Shown here in pieces: positions 38,248-49,827 of a stretch of DNA of 64,000 bases. Position 1 is the first letter of the stretch; each line of letters starts with the position of its first letter. The notes under the pieces are model-generated. The model saw only the letters and a list, made by a program, of their open reading frames with translations, did no database searches and was not told where the DNA came from. Origin of the DNA: Macrocybe gigantea (Eukaryota; Basidiomycota; Agaricomycetes; Agaricales; Callistosporiaceae); contig SJRY01000107.1 in NCBI GenBank assembly GCA_011319805.1, forward strand, positions 225,425-289,424, read 5' to 3'. A program made the position numbers and the translations under genes.

Positions 38248-39078
38248 ATGGTCCTTGTCCTCGTCATTGGCGACATCCACATTCCACACAGGACGCATGA
38301 CCTTCCGGCCAAGTTCAAGAAGCTCCTTGTTCCAGGGAAAATCCAGCAAATTCTGTGCACTGGCAATGTGTGTGACAAGGAGACCTACGAGTATTTAAGA
38401 ACGATCGCGCCCGATGTGAATGTGGTGAGAGGGGACTACGACGAAGTGAGCCTTATGCTTAGTTGTAAATTAATCTCAAAATTTATGCAACTCTTCCCTT
38501 TCATCATGTCCAGACGCCTGCATTCCCGTTATCAATGACTGTGCTTCATGGCCCGATCCGGATAGGCATCATACATGGCCATCAATGCGTACCAAACGGC
38601 GACTTGGATTCGCTGAATGCAATCGCCAGGCAAATGGATGTTGACGTGCTGATCTCTGGTCATACACATTCGTTAGTCTATCATTTCGAAACGAGTTTCC
38701 GCCTGAGCTGTTCAACTTGATTTTTTCAAGGTTCCAAGCGATTGCGTATGACAACAAATTCTTCGTTAATCCTGGATCGGTAACGGGAGCGTGGACTGGA
38801 GCGTATAATGGGTGAGTTCCTAACTCTGGCGCAACTCGCCGCTCATACTTTCGTCCAATTAAAGCGACCCGACACCTTCGTTCGCTCTGATGGACATCCA
38901 GGGGTCTGTCATTGTGACCTATGTATACCAGCTCATAGAGGGAGAGGTCCGCGTGGAGAAGATCGAATGGAGGAAAGAACCAGAGCCTCCAATCGCCGCG
39001 CCTCGGAGTAACGTCATGCCACAAAATATACCTAGCCCCTCTCCGAGCAGTCCGCCTGGTGGTGGATCTGTCTGGTGA
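38248..39078 (+). CDS. VPS29: VPS29, retromer subunit
   Basis: A calcineurin-like phosphoesterase-fold protein that scaffolds the retromer complex (with VPS35/VPS26) for endosome-to-Golgi recycling; the metal site is usually inactive. The ATG at 38248 gives [20 protein letters not shown], with GDxH motif. Then [79 protein letters not shown] and [20 protein letters not shown]. Three introns with donors at about 38445, 38671 and 38812 join in frame. TGA at 39076-39078. A Pro/Ser/Gly tail of about 30 residues ([14 protein letters not shown]) extends past the animal and yeast core. Confidence 0.96.
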
Positions 39079-39610
39079 AATGCAAGAAGCTCTCCCTGCT
39101 GCGAGATTGTCGAAGACGAGTGTTCAAGCATGATGGCGCCCAAAGCATGCACGACAGATAGACAAGACATGTCGCGAATTGCACGACGTCTTTTTGTTTT
39201 GACAAGCCCCCATTGGAACCGTCTATGTGTCTCTTGCCAACGTTACCGCATAAAGTATCGTCGGGCGAATGGACGTCTGGGTTTGAAAAAGAGAGGTACT
39301 AGCCGCGACGGTCCGCGTTGCGTTCAGTACATTTGGGGATCCGTTGACAGATGCATGTTATTGGTACATAAACCCTGCACGTAGTATACCGACGAACAGA
39401 AAAGACAAAAAGGAGAAAAGGAAGAAATTAAGGAACGACTTCGGCAATTCAGATGCCATAGATGTAAGGATGAGCATGGAAGCGAATGAGAGCGGCTGGA
39501 TGTATGGTATTTGCCGAGCATAGTAGCGTGGAACGCCTTCAGGCGACTTGAGCAAGACAAGCAGATTGAAACAAAATTGAGCTGAGAGTCCAGAAAAAAG
39601 ACCTTTTGCA
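39079..39610. other. Intergenic between convergent VPS29 and P450
   Basis: 3' flanks of two convergent genes. No exon seen; the plus-strand ORF near 39130-39384 has no motif. Confidence 0.45.
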
Positions 39611-41778
39611 CTACTGGCGATGTTCCTGAGATATAAGGGCAATGGCTTTCTCAGATCGGGGCTTGATGTTACACTTGTACGGCAACGGGTAACTTGAAAG
39701 CACAAACGTTTATCTGAAGGGCACAAAAAGAGCGAAGCTTTTTCATTACCTGATGATTCCAGACGAGTTCTCGTGCACAGGCGTGATCTCGACGCCGTTT
39801 TCCACGGCTTTGGAGATGTCGAAGACGGCAAGGGACATGGCAATGGCGGAAAAGAGGGAGTTGTCTGCGAGATACATGCCTGGGCAGATGCGCCGTCCGT
39901 ACCCGAAGCAAATTCCCCTCGGATCTTTCTGGGCAGGCCGTCCCGGCGTGGCGATGTGGCGCTCCGGTATGAATGCGAAGGGCTCAGGGTACGTCTCCGG
40001 ATCGTGAAGCATGTTCCTTAATTTTTTGTACCAGGAGGAAAAGCGGAGGCGTTTAGACGAACGAGGTCGACATCGGCATGAGGATTTTAATATAACCTAC
40101 CAGAGATTAGCGACGATGATGGAACCTTTGGGAATATGATATCCGTTAACGATGCTGTCCTCCAGAGCCGTGTGGGGGACACCTGTCAATACGAATTCAA
40201 GAAGATTAGCAGTTTCGCGTATATATTTAGGGTTAGTGGTGAGCGGGAAGATGCTTGCCTGTTGGTGCCACGCTGTTCCACCTTAAGACCTCGCTGACGA
40301 CGGCATTCACGTACGGAAGATGGGGACGATCGGCCAAGCTTGGGAGTCTCTCATTACCAATGACGGCATCGATTTCGGCTTGAGCTTTCTTCTGGACATC
40401 TATCGCGTTGCAAAGGAAAAACGGAAAGAAGAGTATGACGATCTCAGCAGCTAGGCATTTTGGGCCATCGGGTATACTCGCCTGGGTTGAGTACCATCGC
40501 CAAGAAGAAAGCGTATTCTGCAGACACTGTAGTGTCAGCGCCACCTACGAAAAAGTATTAAGCTAAAGTCGAAATATTGGTCATAAACTCGACCGACCTC
40601 CGTACATGGAGCTGGCGGCGAATTTGATATCGCTAATCTCTCGCTGCGACAAATGCTCCTCGTTTTCCATCAAGTTTGAGACAAACGAAGAAGGAGCAGC
40701 TCCTTCGGCCTTTTGTTTATCAAATTCAGAGGTTTTCTACCAAGTCAAAAAGAATGCGCTAACCATCTTGCTCTTGGTATGGGAGAACGGAACTTCGACC
40801 ATCGCCATCGTGTCCTTGGCCCATTCGCGCGCCTGGGCTATGAAACCCATACCGGGAAGCCATTCCGGGAGGTATCTCAAGAACGGGAAGAAGTCGACGA
40901 GGAAAGCGCCCGGCACGGTCGCGGCGTTGAAGTTGCCATTCGCCTTTTCGATGAGATTGACGAACGGGTCCTCCTCCTCTTGCACCTCGATGCCGTACGT
41001 CAGCCTGAGGATGATGCCGCCAGCGAGTCTTCAGGAAATCAAGGGCAGAGGGAAAAAATTTTTTTAGGGGCATGGTGTGAATAGATGCCGAAACGTTTCT
41101 AGGAATCAACTTACTTTCGGAGGTGACCCATCAAGTCGGCCGGGTTGGCAAGGGTCCTCTTCAGGAATTTGTGCGCCGCTTGTTCGAGGATCAGACTGTG
41201 TTGCTCCATAACGTTGTATCCGCCGACGACCCTCGCAAAGTGCTTTCTGTACGTCCTGAAGCGCTGGCCGTACGGAAGCAGGACGAGAGTGTCGCAGTAG
41301 CCCACAAGTTCACCACCCATCTCCAACCTAGGCCTGTTGGAGTAGACGGAACCTTTCTTGTCGAGCTCCTCCATGATCTTGGAGGAGTTTATAATGATCA
41401 TGGATCGGCCCATGACGCTGACGGAACAAATTCCACCTAAAGGTCAAAAATAGCACACCGAACGAGACCAGCATCTATTGAGAAAACGAGACAAGAATTC
41501 TGAGAAAGAGGCCTGGACAGCGTACCATATTTCCGGCCCCACTCGGCGAACGTCAGCCATTCCCTCGACGACGGCATGTCGGCGACATTCTTGGCGCCAC
41601 AAAGTCAGCGCCAACCGTTCTGGGAAGGATACCAGGGGAACTGAATAGAACGTACGCCAACAAGAGGGAGACCCTTCGGTCCCGGCGGGAGGGGTAGAGC
41701 CTTCCTAGCCTTGAGATAGCGCTGAAGGATGTAAAGCCCGAAGGCTGCTAAGACGATATCCAGCTTTGTGACAGGCAT
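39611..41778 (-). CDS. Cytochrome P450, third copy (different family from the tandem pair)
   Basis: The ATG at 41778 gives MPVTKLDIVLAAFGLYILQR, a membrane anchor, then LPLPPGPKGLPLVG. Exons follow with SVYSNRPRLEMGGELVGY, YGQRFRTYRKHFARVV (helix C), FLVDFFPFLRYLPEWLPGMG, GGGADTTVSAEYAFFLAMVL (I-helix AD/TT), VSEVLRWNSVAPTG (ExxR), VPHTALEDSIVNGYHIPKG, PEPFAFIPERH and the haem motif FGYGRRICPGMYLADNSLFS, uninterrupted here. A short last exon reads YPLPYKCNIKPRSEKAIALI, stop TAG at 39611-39613. The intron at 40400-40481 has a GC donor (GCGAGT). No frame break was found. It resembles the O-methylsterigmatocystin oxidoreductase-like P450s abundant in Agaricomycetes; substrate unknown. Confidence 0.92.
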
Positions 41779-42900
41779 AGGAAGACAGCAAACAGAAGGG
41801 ACCTCGGCTCGTGAGATGAAGAAGTTGGAGTGTGTGCTTTCCTCGCTCGACAAGCTGCAAGAAATACGCAGCTTGGGAGCTTGCTGATCAGGCTTGTCGT
41901 CTGAGGGCCATTTTAGTGTAAATAGATTTTTGTCAGGCCCAATATCAGAAATTTGTTCTAGTGTGTGAACCGCGGGAACATGTGCGCGTTGGTCAACCTT
42001 TTATCCCGTCGTCTTGTATCAACAAACGATACGACGAGACGCCCACAGCGACCCAGACCCGGCGCCTTTGGTGACAACTAAGACTTCTTGCCTACACTGT
42101 ATAACCGCAAAACGGAAGCTCTTTCTGTCACAATTGATGCGGAAACGGATGCATATCGAGTGGTAACAGCAAAGCCACCTGCACGCGCCGGTGCTGCTTC
42201 TATTTTCCCTTTACGCCCGAGTAAAACTCAGCTCGACACGGGTTGCCTGGCACTTAACACACATATCTTATTATAATCTCTCGATGACAAATGAGGCATA
42301 GTCAAGTGCAAAAACTGAAAGAGCAGGTCAGGTGTTCCCCTTGGGGTACAAATCCGACCGGGCTTGTCGACCTTTCGTCCTCCTTGGACGACCAATCCCG
42401 ATGGACACTCTCCATTCAATTTTGCCTTTCTATAATAACCTGTCTTTGCTGCACCGTTATCTTCCAGTTGATATGGCAAAATGTGAAGTAATCAGGTGCA
42501 CAGGAGCTCGGCTAATAAAGGGACCCCGGCCCTTCGAAAACTTTCCACCTGACAGAGATGGCTAACCGAAGATCTGGGATCTCACAAGATGGCCTTCCTG
42601 AGGTCCCCGCTCGTTTGGAAATTCGTGCGGACTCCGATCGTTTCTCTCGGCTCTCAACCCTTGAAATCCTCCATTTGGGTGAACAAGATCTCTTTTATGC
42701 ATGGTCATTCCGCCCTGTATTCCCAAGCACCCCACTCGCTCTTGTCTCGCTACTCCGCTTTTCGTTCCCTGCAAATCGCTCGTTCTTTTAAAGTCGGAGT
42801 CGCAGACGTGCTTGAAATTTCATCATGACGCGGTACGAGGTAGAGAGGATCGACGCGAAGTACGTTTAGCGACCCTTGTTATCGAAACGAGAAATTGACA
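41779..42900. other. Intergenic, divergent promoters of P450 and DUF6534-like gene
   Basis: No convincing exon. Plus-strand ORF 42558-42791 has no motif. The first exon of the DUF6534-like gene must be near the right edge but could not be fixed. Confidence 0.4.
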
Positions 42901-44960
42901 AGTGCACTCAGCCTGGGTTCCATGTTAATTGGAATCCTCGTCAGCGCTGTGCTCTTGGGAGTGTCCTACCTCCAGACTTTCTATTACTATATGGGTGGGT
43001 CGGAACGCAGTCAATATGAATTTCAATTCACCTCTGGTTCTGTAGATTATCCCAAAGACCCATGGTATTTGAAGGTGATGGTATGTATGGCTACTTTGCC
43101 GTCCTTTCGGCGATGTTGACTGCCGTGGAGGTGTTTTTGACGGCGTTCTACGACTCCGTACATCTCGCATTCATTACGCACACAAGTGGGTCGCCCAAGC
43201 AATGCACCTGGAATGTTGACTCCAATCGCGTTGTCTTTTAGTCTATCATTACTTGGTGTCAAATTTCAGGTAGGTCATTGACGGGTAGCAAGCTCCGACG
43301 TGAGGCTGATAGGCTTGAACTGTAAGCAATGAGGTAGCATTGGGACAGATGACTTGGTGGGTTTCTGCGGCTGGACTCCTACCGAGATGATCGCTCATTA
43401 AAGTGCAGGTCCGTTGTGGTGAGAGTCGCCAAATGAGATGGCAATTTTCTGTATCAACTAACGCTTCCCTAAAGATGGAAGCTTTGCTGACCGTGGGTTC
43501 AGTCGATATTTTGCTAGCGGTTCACTGATTAATTTCTTATTTATAGGGAATGACGGGATGCATCGTTCAGCTGTAAGTTGCCGGCCTCCTCCTATCTCGT
43601 CGTCCTTGTCCTCATCGAAATCCAGCTTCTATCTGCAACGCGTCTGGAGGTGTAAGTGCAATGGCACAGGCTGTTTTCCACTGGCTAACACCCTTTGCAT
43701 AGTGAGCCACAGAAACTACATAATAACAGGTGTCCTCTTGTTCCTGATCTTGGGCGACGTCGGTGAGTAAAACTGAACTCTCAGACTGCGCTATGAGGAC
43801 TTATTATCTCCTGTTCAAAGGGTGCGGAACGGGTAAGCATTGACCGTCCGAGTGATTGTTGCTCTTGTCTGAGGTCTTCCCCTTACCCATAGCCTGGGTT
43901 GTCCTTGCGTACGTCAATTAGAACGCGAGTAATACCTTTCTGACATTTGTACCCCAGAATGGAATGCCAGACTTATCAAGATCTCGTGAAGCTCAACGTA
44001 TGTACTGAACGTTTGATGATGATGCTGGCGTTCTGATCATCTCACAGCCCTTAACGATTACAATTAACGCCTTCTCAGTCGCCGCGGACGTTCTAATCGC
44101 AGCGAGTCTTTGTTATATGCTCCACAGATCCCGCACTGGCTTCAAAAAGTAGGTTATATTGGTTATTTCTGTGCACGAATCCTTGGTAACAATGTTTCTC
44201 CCGTTACATAGATCGGATAGCATGATCAACCGATTGGTGATTTTGAATGATATTTCCATTCTATACATCGTTCTCTGACGTCCCCCAGATACTGTTCGTG
44301 GTTAACACTGGAGTGTGAGCATGATCCACGTGTTATCTATGCAGACGCTCACTACGAACTTCAATTTTTATAGGCTGACCAGGTACCTATATCAACTCTT
44401 TAACATGGAAGATCAGAACTGATTAAACTCGGTTCCAGCTGTTGCGCAATCGCCTCTCTCATTGCGGTTCGTCTGCTTTTGCTTCACAACTGCTAAGGAG
44501 CTCGCCCGACTTACATACGTTGTCAGCTTGTCGCATCCCCTGGCACTCTGATTTACGCATGTTTCTACTTCTGTATCGGCCGCTGTAAGTTCGGTCTGTC
44601 TTGGCGTCGCAGTGCTGTCCTTCATTTCGCCCGCCGTCTCTACAGTGTACACGAACTCCTTCTGGCGACACTCAATGCACGAAACAGCATCACATCGCAC
44701 TCCGATGATCCAAGCCAGATGCTAGTCTCTATGCCGCCGAGTCTCCTGAATCAACGCACTCTTCGACAAAAGTGCAGCCCAATATCTCAATCCGTATTGA
44801 CACTACAAAGGAGCGTGACCAGCCAGATATCCAAGTTGTGAGTGTCTTCCTTTCGTCCTTCCACCCTTCAGCTCGAACAGTGCCTTTCTCTAAACAGCGT
44901 TCAAAGTCTGGCCACCACACCAGCGAGGAAGAACTTTCGCAAAAGCTTCATCCTCTATAA
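42901..44960 (+). CDS. DUF6534-like seven-helix membrane protein
   Basis: A family of basidiomycete multi-pass membrane proteins of unknown function, with receptor-like topology. Blocks in order: LGSMLIGILVSAVLLGVSYL (helix 1, YLQTFYYY), DGMYGYFAVLSAMLTAVEVF-like segment, LTITINAFSVAADVLIAASL, CYMLHRSRTGFKK, SDSMINRL, ILFVVNTGVLTS, CAIASLIA, LVASPGTLIYACFYFCIGR and YTNSLLATLNARNSI, as in family members. The 3' half is cut into very small exons: 44289-44314 (26 nt), 44374-44382 (9 nt) and 44439-44466 (28 nt). The tail ends SEEELSQKLHPL with TAA at 44958-44960. The start is not resolved; the coding sequence is open from about 42901. One probable missing base near 44722 precedes the segment ISIRIDTTKE. 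Confidence 0.7.
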
Positions 44961-47196
44961 ATGCTGCAATACCTTGAAAACAAATAGCAAAAAAAACCGT
45001 CAAGCCCATTCGTGTTATCTTACATGTCTGTTTAATGAGTCGCAACTGTTTTCCCTACGGAAGCACTCTGGCACCGCTCGCCTGCATCGCACATGCTGGC
45101 ACGGATTCTACGCTCCAGGGGTCATTTGTAGTGGCGGCCCTTGAAGGTGCCTCTAGAGATATAGTTTGTTTCTTGCATGTTGCAACGTTATTTGCTAGGT
45201 TTGGAAAGCTTTGCACATTGGGCGACTCGGTATGACACGGAGGTCGCAGTCTCTCGTATTTAGAGTGATATACTTATGAACCCGGGAGATCAATATTGTA
45301 TCGTTGCAGACCAGGTGACCGCAGAGTGTGATCATGATCGCACGTCGGATATTGACCCTTAGTCTAGGCTTTTGCAGGATGATGAATCGATGGTGTGTGT
45401 AGACGATGGCATGCGATGATGCATTGTGGTCTTTCTTTTACTCTTTCTTTCTATGTGACGATCGATGCCTTCTTCTCAAGAGACCTAGAGGCTCGGAAGC
45501 TCTCAAGACTCGGACAGCGTCATGGACACCGGGAGCAATCTGTCGCGCAAGAAACTGGGCTCCGCACACGTGTTGGATAAACCTTCGGGCTTCCGATCAG
45601 ATTATGAGCACCTGTCATTCGTGCAGTCACCCATGGTCGCCACATGCTTTTTTAAAAAAAAGAAAAAAAAAAAGAAAAAGGGACCGGCTAGATTGCGGAG
45701 CTGTGAAGTCTGGAAGGCTGAAAGCGCCACTGACATACTGTAACAGGATGCCCTGACCTGACTGCAAGATTTGCAATCTAGACCCCCAGCCATTCACAAC
45801 TAGCTCGCCAGTGCGCACTGCGCAGCTCCCATTGCGCGTTATACATATACCCAGAGGAGACGACTTGCTCACCGTTTCATGGAAGATCAAAATTGCCAGA
45901 GGAGTCTTTTTTTTTGAAATATCACGAGCACGACGCGCTTCTGATTTCCTCTCCACTTTTTGATCTCTGCCCTCGTAACCAAGGACTGCACATTGAAAAA
46001 GTATGATCACTCGCAGGCTACTGGACTCGAATCACCACAGTATTATTGCATCTCAGAGATTTAGAAACGCGAGCACCAACCGTCCCTGCGACACGTCAAG
46101 CGCTAGCACACGATACACCTGTGATCGTGATATTCTTTTCCATCGAAACTTCACATCACCCGACGCTTGATGATGATGTCAATTCCCACCCAAATGAGCA
46201 GTTTCTCTTATCTTCCGCAGGCCGAGTCCTCAAGTCGTCCCTGTGCGACGATCTTGCCCAGACAGACCTCTGCATCGATCTCATTTCGACGACCGTCAAG
46301 TCCGCAAATTTCTGGCCTCAAGCCTCTGTCCCTGCAAGTGCAAGATCCTCGAATAGGGGTTTCGTCCATTGCTGTTCCATCCTTCCTGACAGAGGCTCGC
46401 AACGAATTCAAACTGCCCTGCCACCGTTAGCTAGATCCGTGAAATTTGTTGTGGCACGGTCCAGTCCAGACTTCATCATGGAGCCAAGCTCCAACACGTT
46501 TCTGTGACATTCTGACATGTTGCCGCAGTGAAGATGGCATCGGACGTTTCCCTCCGTTTATTTTTTTGAGATATGACCACTGGATCCGGTCTGGTTCTCC
46601 ACGATCACTTTATGGACTCGGTCTTTGCCATGGGCTACGTTTCCCTCATGTTGTCAACTTTCATCCTTGCATGAGAACGACGATTGCATCCGGCATGCCC
46701 ATAGAGCCCATTGATCGTTGATTCCGGCAGCTGAGAGAAAAGAAGAATTCAAAAAATTGCATCCGATTAGGTCGCCTTGACTTTTTGGCTCTTGTGATGC
46801 GTCTATTCGTTACCTAGTACATTAAAATACATATACAGTATACATTGCCCCAGCACCGGAAAGGAAATTCAGCTATATTATCTGGAATGACGAAATGAGA
46901 TGGAGAGGAAGAAGCAATGCCAATAATAATATGAAGAAAGGACTTCTTTGCCAGGTAATTCATTTCCCCGGTGAACGCACATGTGAGTCGCGCAGTTGCA
47001 AGGTGAGTTCGGCCAATTGATGGATGGAGTTGCCGTCATGAGAGCAAGAGCAAGGCGGTTCACATAGATTATCAGGGTTTTGCGTCCAAACCGGACGAGT
47101 AATCATAGATTAAAAGCGAAGAAAAAGGAAAGAAAAGGTTTGAATCGGTATTCACCCTTTGAAACTATAGAACGGAAAATAGGGGAAAGGGAATCC
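44961..47196. other. Long interval without a recognised gene
   Basis: About 2.2 kb between convergent gene ends. ORFs on both strands overlap (45627-46010 -, 46046-46507 +) without motifs. An A-rich tract with near-palindromic T7/A-run is at 45647-45680, and T8 at 45907-45915. Confidence 0.35.
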
Positions 47197-49216
47197 TCAC
47201 TGTGTGATGTGAAGTTTCTTCAGAATTTCACCCCAGGATGGCCCGTGAAGGTGTTCTGGATATTGATTCGACTCCGAGTCAAACGACCCGGGCATATCCA
47301 GCTTGTACTCTTCCTCTTCTTTTGGTGCTGCGACGACGGCTTTTGATTCCGCTGGGGGCTGCGAGGACTCAGCTATGGGAGCTTGTTCTTCCGCCTTGCG
47401 CTCTATAGAAGGTGTATGCGGTTCTGGAGACGTCGGGGCTGAAGGTGGCTCGTCTGCCATCCGTATATCGCGTGGCTCGTCTTCGTTCGCCTTTGCCTCC
47501 GACGACGTCGAAACAGTCTCCTTACTCGATTCAACCTCAGGTATGTCGGAGCGTTGCTCCTCGTCGTCATCAGACTCCATGCTGCCACCACCGAGCCATC
47601 CACCCCCTACCGTATGGATGGGTTGCTTCTTCGAACCGGAGTTGAACCGATGCAGGGCACGCGCAGAGGCAATGGCCGAACGCCACCGAGCCTTGGGGTC
47701 GAAATTGGCACGCAAACCGGCTCCAATATCGTGCTCTTTGGATGGCTCATGCGTCGTTAACCACTATCCAGTGTCAGGTGGTTAGAAACGGATTCCGGAT
47801 GATCGGGGGAGAGATGAATGAATAGGCCACGCACTGGATGCATCAGCGCTTGCGAGGCTGTTGGCCGCCTGACTGGGTCAGGTTGCAACAGAGCTTTGAT
47901 GAATTCCTTGGCTGGTTTATATTCTGAAATCCGTGGCCGAAACTGTAGAAGACAATTCCGTACCTTGATTGGACACGTTTTTCCAATATCGTTCATGAAA
48001 CTCAATCTTGCCCTCGTTTGTTTCTTTGATCATGGAGCCAAGATCCTCTGAACGGAAAGGTGTGTAACCACAAAGCAACACGTATGTAATGACCCTGGTA
48101 ATGGGGGAACGTGTCAGGCATCACGGACGATTGAAAACCCTAATATCTTACCCTGTAGCCCAGATATCGACTGCCTTGCCATGACCTTCTCTGTTCAATA
48201 CCTCTGGAGCAACGTAACCAAAGCTTCCGGCAAGCGAGTGGAGCTGTTCTTCAGGAGTGTGCAGGTGTTTCGCTCTGCAAAAGGCAAGTTAAGCATCTTG
48301 ATGTGGCTTAAACCAGCTAAAGATATCACTGACATTCCAAAGTCGACGATGACAATGTCGCTGTTTTCGTCCCTTGTGCGGTAGAGGATATTCTCTGGTC
48401 TGAGGAGGATGACGTCACGACAAGAGGTAAGACAATTTATTATAATGTCTCACTTTAGATCACGGTGGACGATGTCATGCGCGTGGAGGTACTGGATGCC
48501 GGAAAGTATTGACCTGCATGATGGGCTGAGTATTGCGACGGTTCGTACCGTCGAACAGACGTACCGCACGACCAGGACGGCATCGTGCTCAGTAAACTTG
48601 CCCTTCTTGGTGATTCGCTCGAACAGCTCGCCTCCCACGGCGAGCTCAAACGACAGGTAGTACTTTGACCGCGACTCGAACCACTCGTAGAATTTCACCT
48701 TGAGCCATGACATCCCATCGGAATGAAATTTTAGAGGAAAGGAAGAAAGACACGAACGATATTGGGGTGATTCAGCCCCTTCAAAACTCCATCTCGCTCC
48801 AGACGCTGCTTTCGTTTCCCTTGACCTTCTTCTTCGGAATCATCTTCAGAGCCACGTCCTTGAGAACCTCGCCTTGTTTGGACTTTTCGGAGCCGGCCGA
48901 TGAAGAGGAGAAGGACGGCGTCTTCTTTAGACCAAGCGTGTGTGCGGGATGGTGTTTCTCATCCCCGAAATCTTCCATCTCCGCGGCGGCTCCGTGCTCC
49001 GCCACAGCTACCTGTTCCGGCGGTACATGCCACGTCGCTTTCTAAACACAGAGACGAAATCTAAGCAACCCTCAGAACGCCCAAGAGCAAGAATGTGACA
49101 CCTACGACGACCTTTCCAAACGTTCCGGTACCCAACACCTGGTGTAGCTCGTAATTCTTCTTCTTCGAAAAGCTCGGTGGTTGCGGAAGCAACGTCTCCG
49201 CGATCGAAAACTTCAT
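47197..49216 (-). CDS. Calcium/calmodulin-dependent-type protein kinase (CAMK group)
   Basis: A Ser/Thr kinase. The ATG at 49216 gives [20 protein letters not shown], then the glycine loop [15 protein letters not shown] low-complexity insertion of about 55 residues follows ([20 protein letters not shown]) before the ATP-binding Lys in [12 protein letters not shown]. Further motifs: [31 protein letters not shown] (catalytic loop), DIVIVDFGM (DFG), [11 protein letters not shown] (APE), [13 protein letters not shown], and subdomain [19 protein letters not shown]. The roughly 170-residue tail is acidic and Ser/Pro-rich and includes [18 protein letters not shown], where CaM kinases carry the autoinhibitory/CaM-binding helix. 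Stop TGA at 47197-47199. At least seven introns, all in frame. Confidence 0.9.
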
Positions 49217-49827
49217 TCTGGCTCAGGACGGCTGTCGTGAATGAAAAAGAGCAGGTCACAAAGACGCTCGACGACGAGCTAGCCAGAGTCCGTTGGGTTT
49301 GCTTGATTTGAGTTGAGCGCCAGATGTCAGACGCGCAAGGCGCCTATGTTTGCTTCCCCTGAATTATGTCGCGATCACAGCCTCTAGGAGGGTCCCCGGA
49401 ATCCGCGTTTCGATACAATGAGGCTGTCAGAGGCGTTTCAACAGCCGGAATGGCGCTCGCAGGTACCAAAGATGACAGACGCTCGCGACGAGGGCCGAGA
49501 CAGGCTGGGAACAAATTTTGAGGACCACAAGGACATACTCCAGAAAACAGAAATCAGTCATGATATTCAGGGCACGAGGCCGATCCACTGAATACATAAA
49601 GATAAGACAACAAACACAGCCTTGGCGTGTTCCTATCTTTAAGTTTGTCGCCCAAACCGAAAAGTTCAGCAATAAAGTATAAAACATTACAACAAATATC
49701 GAATAAAACGTTACGATTACGAGTCCGAAAGTGTCCAAGACAGCAAGTTATCGAGCAATAACGTAGGATAACGAATGACGACGACATTGAAAGAGTGAAA
49801 AAATGGTATAGAAAATCCAACATTCGC
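49217..49827. other. Intergenic between CAMK and GMC genes
   Basis: Promoter side of the CAMK gene and 3' flank of the GMC gene. The minus-strand ORFs here, 49427-49823, are AT-rich and hydrophobic without motif; I see no gene. Confidence 0.45.

Noticed and set aside
45640..45690. T/A-run palindrome as a terminator or origin
   Set aside because: Simple homopolymer tracts of this sort are common in fungal intergenic DNA and no gene context supports a role.
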